Shown here: positions 56,775 to 64,000 of the stretch, piece after piece
Numbering within the stretch: the first letter of the stretch is position 1
How the letters are laid out: every line of letters starts with the position of its first letter
Origin: Icerya purchasi
Taxonomy: Eukaryota; Arthropoda; Insecta; Hemiptera; Monophlebidae
Assembly: GCA_039619475.1 (NCBI GenBank)
Contig: CM077115.1
Location: forward strand, 59,588,864-59,652,863
Length of the DNA stretch: 64,000 nt
Reading direction: 5' to 3'
Made by a program: the position numbers and the translations under genes
Notes under the pieces: generated by a model
The model's input: only the letters and a program-made list of their open reading frames with translations
Database searches by the model: none
What the model was told of the DNA's origin: nothing

Positions 56775-57390
56775 TTCATATTTGATTTTATGTGTTATTT
56801 TTAATTTTTAATAAATCATTCAATTTTATTGGTGTTTTTTTTTCAATTAATTTGTAATCGGCGCAGGAAAGCAACTAAGTCTTTGTGATTCCATTTTTTT
56901 AATAGTCATTGCGTTTGACTAAGCGATTTTAATGGTTTTTTAGTATTACATTTTCATTTTTGATGTTTTAATTTTAATTTTTAGTTTTCCTTTATATTTG
57001 TTACGTATTTTCACTGCTTTTAATTTATTTTCGTTTTTATATTGTTTTCTACATAATTCATTATTTTAAATTAAATATAGAACAATTTAAATCAGCTCTA
57101 TGAAAAACTATATCATAGCGTATTGTTTAAAATGCGGTTGTGTTGTTTTTGTTGCGTAGTTCGTTTAGTGATTCGCTTTTTTATAATTCCTGATAGTTTG
57201 TTCTTGTCTTTTTAGATTTCTAATTCTTCTCTTACTTATTTCAAAAAACATTCTTTTTCATTATTTTTCTAATTTTGCTTCATTTTATCTTTTTTAATTT
57301 TCCTATTTTTCCTTATTAACCTGTATTTCAATTTTAAAAATTTAAAACTTTCACAGTGATTACTCATGATAAATAATTTTCGGAAACAAC
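56775..57390. other. AT-rich sequence, nothing identified
   Basis: T-rich plus strand, no domain-bearing frame. It separates two hammerhead-like motifs of opposite orientation. Confidence 0.4.
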
Positions 57391-57413
57391 TGTGTTTTGA
57401 AAAAGATATTTAT

Positions 57414-57459
57414 TCGCTTAACGTTTCGACCAGCTTACACTGGCCATCATCAGAAGCAA
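57414..57459 (-). ncRNA. Hammerhead ribozyme-like motif of a Penelope-like element
   Basis: Minus strand: stem I UUGCUU (57459-57454), core CUGAUGA (57453-57447), one unpaired U, stem II GGCCAG/CUGGUC (57445-57440 and 57433-57428; one G-U pair), GAA (57427-57425), palindrome ACGU (57424-57421), U at the cleavage position (57420) and stem I AAGCGA (57419-57414; one wobble). All core residues are canonical. It lies downstream of, and on the same strand as, the GIY-YIG frame. Confidence 0.8.
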
Positions 57460-57558
57460 ACTGAAGAACGGAGCGAAAATTGCGATCGACAATAACATTA
57501 AAATAAGAATCAGAAATCATGGAAAACCCAAATCAAAACAGATAACCTACCTCTAAAC

Positions 57559-57890
57559 AGGAAAACCGACGTAACATAGAAAAAATATAAAAACAAAAAA
57601 AAAAATAATAATAAAAGGAACCAAAATGTAAACGGGAAAAACCGACAAAACGCAAAACAACAGATAGATAAATTATAAAAACATAAGGGAAAAAAAAAAA
57701 AAAAAAAAAAATTAATAAAAATAAATAAAAGGAACACAAAATCTAAACGGGAAAAACCGACAAAACGCATAACAACCGAAGATAAAATGTAAAAACATAT
57801 GAGAAAAAAGGAATTAGAAAAATTTACAAAAGGAACAAAAAACATCGGGTCACAGTTGTGGCAGGGGGGAAAAACGAATAACAACTTATA
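57559..57890 (-). repeat. Tandem repeat, period about 115 bp, in the PLE 3' region
   Basis: AACGGGAAAAACCGACAAAA occurs at about 57631 and 57747, each preceded by AAAGGAAC and followed by CGCAWAACAAC and a TAAAAACATA block. Partial units lie at 57559-57612 and 57835-57890. A long A run (about 57691-57710) separates the two full units. The long minus-strand frame 58151-57510 is an artefact of this T-rich sequence. Confidence 0.7.
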
Positions 57891-58294
57891 AAAAATAAAA
57901 CTGAAAACGTTGAAAACGCACGGAACAACCAAGTGAACAGAACAAAAAATATGAAATATTACAACAGAAACAGTTGGATTACCTGAACAAGGACTGGGAA
58001 CTACCTGAAAATTGCTTGGAATCCGCACCTGAGGACCCACTCGAAACCTATCCGGAAGAAGCACCAGAGGGCACGGCCCCGGGCATTGGACCAACGGAAG
58101 CTTAACCAAACGAAGTGAAACAAAGCAAATCCAACCGAAGGAAGAAACCACTGGGACCGGCGGGATGTGGGAACAAAAGACGAAAAAGAAGTGAAAGGCG
58201 GTGGCGGACGTCTAGGTACCTAAAGGGACACAGTCAAAATTAAAACCAAATAACCCAGAATTGTAAAAGAAAAATGAAACCTACCTGGTCGCTG

Positions 58295-58990
58295 TTATAG
58301 ATGCAAGTTCGTCAACCGTATGACTGGTTTCCATGCCGTGGGAACACGTAGACCTTCTTCTCTGTTGAAATTTGGCCATTTCTCAATTTCGATGGCTTCT
58401 CGAACCAACCTCCTGCCGGTGTGAACTTCCTTAGCTAAAGGAACACTATCCTCAAATTTGATAGTATGATTCGTTTTCAACTGATGTTCCGCTAAGGCGG
58501 ATTTGTGCACCCGCCTATGCGCGCAATCAGCCCTGTGCTCCTTCACCCTGGTTTCAATAAGCCTACTAGTCTGACCGATGTAGCTTAATCCACACGAACA
58601 GGGTATTTTGTATACACCGGCACAGTGTAACCGAGGTAAACTATCTTTTGGACCTCTTAACATGTTCCTTATTTTCATACACGTACCGAAGACTGGTCTT
58701 ACATTGTTTTTACGTAAAATCCTTCCAATTCTTTCCGTGACTCCTTTGATGTATGGTAGCGCAACACTAGTAGCAAACTGTTCAGATTCATTAATATTAA
58801 CATGACTATTGCAACTAAACTTACTGATATACCTACTTGCTTCATCCGTGCTATACCCATTTTTGACCATAACACCTTTAAGATGTCTTAACTCCTCTTG
58901 GAGACTATCGCGGCAGGACACCTTTGTTAGGAAATAGCTCTTTTTGACTCTAATTTTCGTTATTATTTTATTAGTTTTTTTTTACTCGGT
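58295..58990 (-). pseudogene. GIY-YIG endonuclease domain of a Penelope-like element
   Basis: 208 codons from the ATG at 58921, with the same frame open upstream to about 58990. Residues 50-95 match the PLE linker (LPYIKGVTERIGRILRK, CMKIRNMLRGPKDS). The nuclease starts at GVYKIPC (102-108) with a CSC cluster, YIGQTSR (114-120), TRVKEH (Arg125, His129), a Glu near 178-180 and Asn184 or 186. These are the expected catalytic positions of the GIY-YIG fold, which nicks DNA during integration. The frame has no internal stop, but the RT half is absent, so the gene is 5'-truncated. Confidence 0.85.
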
Positions 58991-58999
58991 GTAAATACA

Positions 59000-61900
59000 T
59001 TTTTTTTCATTTCTAGAAAATGTTTTTTATTTTGACATTGGGGATTTTCATTTAAATGTAACACATTCGCGCATTTTGTTTGTTAAATTGTTAATAAAAT
59101 AACAAAATTATCAACACGATAACAAATTTCGAATATATCCTATAAACGTTTCTTTTCGAAAGAATTTCTCATCGCCAACTAGGAAATAGGAAAAAAAGTT
59201 TAGCCTCACATGTTTGAAATTTAAATGAGCTTTAAATAATTTATCTGCATTTAGAAAAGACGAATATTACTGAAAAAATGAATTTAAATATTCGATTTTA
59301 ATGTGTGAAAAAATAAAATCGAAATACAGTATAGTAAAAATATTAATGGTCGATGAGTAGTATGACCAGAATTTGTTTAATAGTAACGAAGTTAATATAT
59401 ATATGATTAGTTTCGTGTGAAACGCTAATTCGTCTATTTTCATTTCACCTGTTTTTTCTTTCGCAAATGAAAATAAGTAAATTAATACTTTCCGAGAATC
59501 CAACAGTACCGTACCCCAACTTCGTCGCTACTAGGACGATTCAATCATATCGCTGATTGTGTAATTTTTGCGTCAGCTAAGTAACATGACAATCCTGAAA
59601 CATTTAATCTCCTACCTTCTTTTATAAGACATTTATTTCATATTTGGCGAAAAATTGTAAAACCAATTCTTCGATAAGAACTATAGAAGACTATCCATCT
59701 AATATAAATATTAGGGAAAATACAAACTGTAACAGGTAAAATTTAAAAAATCCATTCTTAAATTATTTCTATATAAATCGTTGTTTTTATATTCCTCCAC
59801 TTTCGAATATAGGTTGTTATTCATTATGTGGTCCATAAATTCATCGGGCGGCCTCGCGAGTGGATGCTAATTCGGAATCAGCCGATTCGTCGGAATCCGT
59901 TCCGGCTGCAGCGGGCTTCGTCATATAGTCGGCCGGCGAAAACGCATTCCTGCGCAACGACCGAACTATTTCGACTATCGGTCAGCGGGTTCGGAACAAT
60001 AACTGGCTCAGAGGAACAACTCTGATAAGAGGAAATTTCGAACGCGTTGGCAGTGGTGGGACTACTCAAAAGATTAATTGAAATTTCGCGCTGCCTACCG
60101 GGGAACTGGTCGCCGACTTTCTGAATTGTACAGGCCGCTGCTGCATGATCATTCGACGATGGCGATGATGCTTTTAAGTTGATCTTTCCCTACCGTCCGC
60201 TTCTAGAGCGGCTTAATTAATGACTTGACCCCCTCAGTCGACTTCTCCTCCGGCCATGGTTCTGTTGACGATGTAAGTCTCGCTCACAAGGAAATACCGT
60301 CGCACCGATGGAACCACACAGATGAACAGTATGCGCGCGAATACGACAGGAAACGGGGACAACGGTTTGAAAGCAAAGTACCGCCGCCGACTATTTCGAA
60401 GCAACTGGTAGTGGTAGTGTTAAACAAGAGTAACGAAAGTTTCAACTTTAAACGGCCACTACAATGGAAAGCTGGTCGCAGGTCGCAGGGAGCCTCACTT
60501 CAATCAACTTTCCCGTCTCTCTGCAAGCGTTCTGTATGCGTCGCAGGGCAACTACTATTCCGGTCGTCCTGGACGTCATTAAACAATGATAAATCGCTCG
60601 AAAATCTCCACATCTTCGTCCAGTCACTTGCACATCTCGCGACTTTTCTTAATTCTCCGTTTCCGACGAATTAATCTGATCGCACACACGGTTTTCGGCA
60701 TGCTTACGAAAAAGTATGTTCCAAAATTCGCCACATACACGATTTTTGAAGCGCGAAAAAATTCCGACAAGACCGTATTTCGTTTCAGTCGGCGATGCGC
60801 ATTTCGATAAAACTTAGCTATAAAATTATTAACCGTAAATAATGTATTATAAAGACTGCATTATTGCACAATCCAAAAGCGCGTATGCAAAGTTTTTAGC
60901 AGTTCCATAATTTTTACGCTGAAAGCAATAAACAGATCTAGAAATGTACCTGGAGTAAATAGAATTGCCGTTGTTCAATTTTTCAAGTTCTTCGAGAATA
61001 TTAACTTTTTTTAATCGAAACAAAGTGATGGTAAAGAAACATTTGTGACGGTTTCCGTGACAGATGTATGTGCGCGCGGAGTTTTCATCGCAACGCCTCA
61101 CATACGAACCCGGCAATTGGCGTGAACTTAACGTACACTTATGCTTCTTCCCCTAGTATGAGAGAACACACTGAATTCACGATGATGTCGTATTCAAACA
61201 GAATTCAAATGCAAATGATTTGTGAAATGCCAACATGAATCCTCAATAATTAAAGATTTATTTTAAAAGGAATCTGCGTATCCTTTTTTTTTTTTTTGTT
61301 TTTTAAATTGTCATAATTTAATACGGGAAATAATGGAAAATCATTACATAAATAATTTATGGAATTATTTAATTTAAGTAAATGTCTATGTACAATGTAA
61401 TTTTAATTTAAGCACAACGTTACGAATTGAAAATTTAATATCACGATTTTATTAGTAAAGAACAGTGTTGTGTTTCTCTTCTTAGTTCCGTACGGCGTAC
61501 ACAGAAATACATGCTGGAGATGACGGAAATTTTAATAAACGACTATTCGCCATCTTATTACTATTTCGTGCAGAATCAAGGCGGATCTTCCAGAAGGTCT
61601 TCGTAAGCGTTTTTAAATTTCACGGGTTCTTTTAGAATTACCTAATTTCAATACAGCCGATTCTTCCAGCGGCACTCTGAGTCCTGTTCAACTATAGACC
61701 AAGGAGTACAATTTACAAAATTTTATATACACTTCACCGCTATACATCTATGTAGTGTTAATCACTTTTTTCATTACTTTCTTTTCCCTTTCGTTTTTCT
61801 AATTTTAAATTAATATATAATGTTCATGCAATAAATGCTAAATACATTATTAATAGTACTCGGAAAAAAGTATAATTAATACTGTTCTAAATAAATACAA

Positions 61901-62635
61901 GTATATATTAGAAAAAATATTTCCAAAAAAAAAAAAAAAAAACAATAAATTTATGAGGTTAATTTTAATTTTATTATTAAAGAGCATAATATGTTTATTT
62001 TAAAAAATACCTAAAAAAGACAAAAATGCAAGGAAACGGTTAAAATCAGTAAATAAAAAACATAAAAAAAAAACATTAATGTACATTTAAAAATAAGTAC
62101 CTCTACAGGAAAACAAAAGTTATTTATTTACAAATTCTTAATTTAACGAGTAGGAATGCCATTAATAATATAAGAAAAACAATTTCTGCCTGTTCCAGTG
62201 TTCTTAAACCACATTATCTGCAACAATAATAGCTCGCTTTAGTTTGTTTTCTATGAAAATTATATACTTTCTTTGAACTTTTTTCTTCTGTTTCAGATAA
62301 CGCAACAAGAACAACATGTTCTGCTTCGATTTCGGAAGAAATTTGCATCGCATCTGATAATCTAATATTTCTAGCCACGTTTTCATTATTTGTTAACTAC
62401 AGAAGAGCACAAGGGAAGTTCGGAATAAGAGATAAATCTGTTTTTCTTAAAGTGATTACGAGCTGAAAACATTAGTTTCAATTGCATCAGAGATGATGCA
62501 GGCAAACACATTTACCCTTTGCAACGCCCTCGGTTCATCGTACCTCTTTCAATGCTAAACCATTCTGAAGTATGTGATTACGAACATATCAGCTGGTGTT
62601 TAACTGCCTTTCCCATAGTTGAAGTTTCAAACGGA
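59000..62635. other. No gene recognised; GC-richer island at 59830-60800
   Basis: 59000-59820 and 60830-62635 are AT-rich with short frames only. 59830-60800 is distinctly less AT-rich, lacks recognisable repeats and contains a 149-codon frame (60225-60674) without a known domain. It could be host regulatory or exonic sequence, but nothing in it proves this. Confidence 0.4.
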
Positions 62636-62639
62636 TTTT

Positions 62640-63210
62640 TAAAAAAGTTTAATGATAAATATCCTGAAGTAATAACTAAGTTAATTTATTATTTTATTAT
62701 TATTATTACCCTGAAAGGTGGAAAATAATGAGGATGGTGATATTACCAAAAACTGGTAAAGACCCAACGATGGCTCATATAGAACAATTTCGCTAATATC
62801 ACATTTTTGATAAGATCTACGAAAAATGTATACTAAACAAATTAAAAGAATTTGTAAATAAAAATAATATAACATAAAAAATCACTAATACGGCGCATTA
62901 CAAAACAAGTCATCAGAATTAGCTATTATATGCGACATTATTCAAACTGTAAAGAACTATATAATCAAAATGTTGTAATTGCTGCCTACTTACGTCGATT
63001 TAAATAAATTGCCCCGGCTATTAAAGAAATTAGGGCTCGATAGTGGAATGTTAAATACTATAATCGAAAACGAGAGGAATGAAGATCAATACGTGAACAG
63101 AGAAAGAGGAATTCAACAAATGAAGACATTCATTGTAGATTGCACTGTGAGACGAGGAATGGGCCCGAAGTGGAAGAGAGGAGAATTTGATAGGCATGTG
63201 TCAAAATTTA
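62640..63210 (+). pseudogene. LINE reverse transcriptase fragment (Jockey/R1-like)
   Basis: Frame-corrected reading: NGFLKKFNDKYPEVITKLIY, then PERWKIMRMVILPKTGKDPT, HFDKIYEKCILNKLKEF and later YVDLNKLPRLLKKLG. The order P..WK...M.LIPK.GKDP followed by KI.EK.L...L matches the first RT blocks of Jockey/R1 LINEs. The catalytic FADD region is not present. Stops are frequent. Confidence 0.55.
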
Positions 63211-63214
63211 AATA

Positions 63215-64000
63215 TTAAGCTCTTAATCAATGACGATAACGAATATTAAAATATGAACTTTTTTTTTTTCTTTTAATAAGATAAGTCCCGCTGAACAATG
63301 CTGGAATAGTGTGGATGCCCGATACGCTTATCAACGTTTATTATTAAAAACCAATATTACGCGAATATTTTAAAACTATAGAATTAGAGCGTTAAGCGCT
63401 AGTTTTATCTAACACAACGTCTAAAAGGGTGATACATATACGGGTGAATTACTATGTTTCACAAACAAACGTATAAACTGAATAAAAATAATTATTTAAT
63501 TGCTTCAGAAGAAAAGTATATAACAAACAGAGCGAATATATACATTACTTAATACTGAGACATTTTTAGCCTACTTTTCACACCACTAACCACGTTTTAA
63601 TTCTTCCACAATTCTGTCTTCTTTCTCCCGTGTATGTGTATGACTTCTACTCGTTTCATAAGTATCAACCCGTCAACGTTTTCAATTTTTATTATTTATT
63701 CCTGCGGGCCAGATGAAATACGTATCTTTAGAATTCGCTTTGTGTCCCGGTTATTTAATTATGCTAGACAGATGTATCTAATGCATTTTATATTCGTAAA
63801 GGCTATAATAGAAAAACAACATTTTCGGAGACAATTCCTGTTTTCCCTCCACCAAATATAGCCCCCCCCCCAGTGGAACCAAATTACCTTTAGACATCTT
63901 CGCTGAAATTTGCCTATTTTTTTTTTAGCTCATCGCCTTTTGCTTACCTTCACACTTGTATTCCCCGTATTCGATTCTGGCCATAATTATGGAGTTAAAA
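63215..64000. other. AT-rich sequence, nothing identified
   Basis: The 75-codon frame at 63634-63861 is not recognisable. A C8-9 run lies at about 63863-63871 and a T run at 63921-63928. Confidence 0.4.

Larger units (their letters stand above)
57400..58990 (-). mobile_element. Penelope-like element, 3' part
   Basis: Minus strand: linker and GIY-YIG endonuclease (58990-58295), about 0.85 kb of non-coding sequence with tandem repeats, and a hammerhead motif near the 3' end. The RT that should lie upstream is missing, because sequence above 58990 shows no RT motif. PLEs are retroelements with a telomerase-like RT and a GIY-YIG nuclease. Boundaries are approximate. Confidence 0.78.

Noticed and set aside
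57510..58151. 213-codon minus-strand frame rich in Phe, Leu and Cys
   Set aside because: It lies in the T-rich non-coding 3' region of the Penelope-like element and runs across its tandem repeats and A run; no domain.

Overview
The window is AT-rich eukaryotic DNA, most likely from an arthropod and probably an insect. I found no rRNA, tRNA, operon or CRISPR array, and no host protein-coding gene I could defend. Nearly everything recognisable is transposable-element sequence at different stages of decay, separated by AT-rich stretches with no identifiable content.

The dominant family, called LINE-A here, is a non-LTR retrotransposon with an ORF1 carrying CCHC knuckles and an ORF2 with APE endonuclease, reverse transcriptase, RNase H and a Cys/His C-terminus. 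This is the architecture of the I/R1/LOA group. Copy 1 (1-4837, +) is nearly complete and has one in-frame UAG and one frameshift in ORF2. Copy 2 (21960-15744, -) has an intact ORF1 and a frameshifted ORF2. Copy 3 (22215-24765, +) has an internal deletion. Copy 4 (30985-35505, +) is badly decayed and was itself a target for a fold-back element, a Harbinger transposon and another LINE-A. About ten further 5'-truncated fragments share the 3' end GTTGACGAGCCC plus A-tail.

A second family, LINE-B (RT without a visible RNase H), occupies 55110-51847 (-). It carries a LINE-A fragment and an unrelated LINE fragment inside it, and itself interrupts an older RNase H-bearing LINE (51845-50510, -). Two more LINE-B 3' ends lie at 46432-47165 and 55890-56187. 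The last sits inside a hAT/ZBED-like transposase relic (55190-56645). Other relics are mariner (4905-5290), a hAT with a BED finger (26620-28126), a PIF/Harbinger (32351-33535), a hAT-type MITE with an 8-bp duplication (14224-14485), and several LINE C-terminal fragments.

The most interesting material is a Penelope-like element (PLE). Minus-strand 58990-58295 encodes a GIY-YIG endonuclease domain. About 0.85 kb downstream is a minimal hammerhead-ribozyme motif (57414-57459). Two related motifs occur at 56671-56707 and inside a 255-bp fold-back insertion with a 12-bp target duplication (31183-31437). All have the CUGAUGR...GAA core and a palindromic stem III, and their stem I pairing is retained although the sequences differ. 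Minimal hammerheads in PLEs are known from the literature; the fold-back arrangement and the copy next to the hAT relic deserve a check.

The remaining DNA (about 5.9-7.1, 8.6-10, 29-31, 37.6-46.4, 47.7-50.3 and 59-62.6 kb) looks non-coding. Two GC-richer islands (about 47.7-48.8 and 59.8-60.8 kb) may be conserved host sequence, but I could not identify them.
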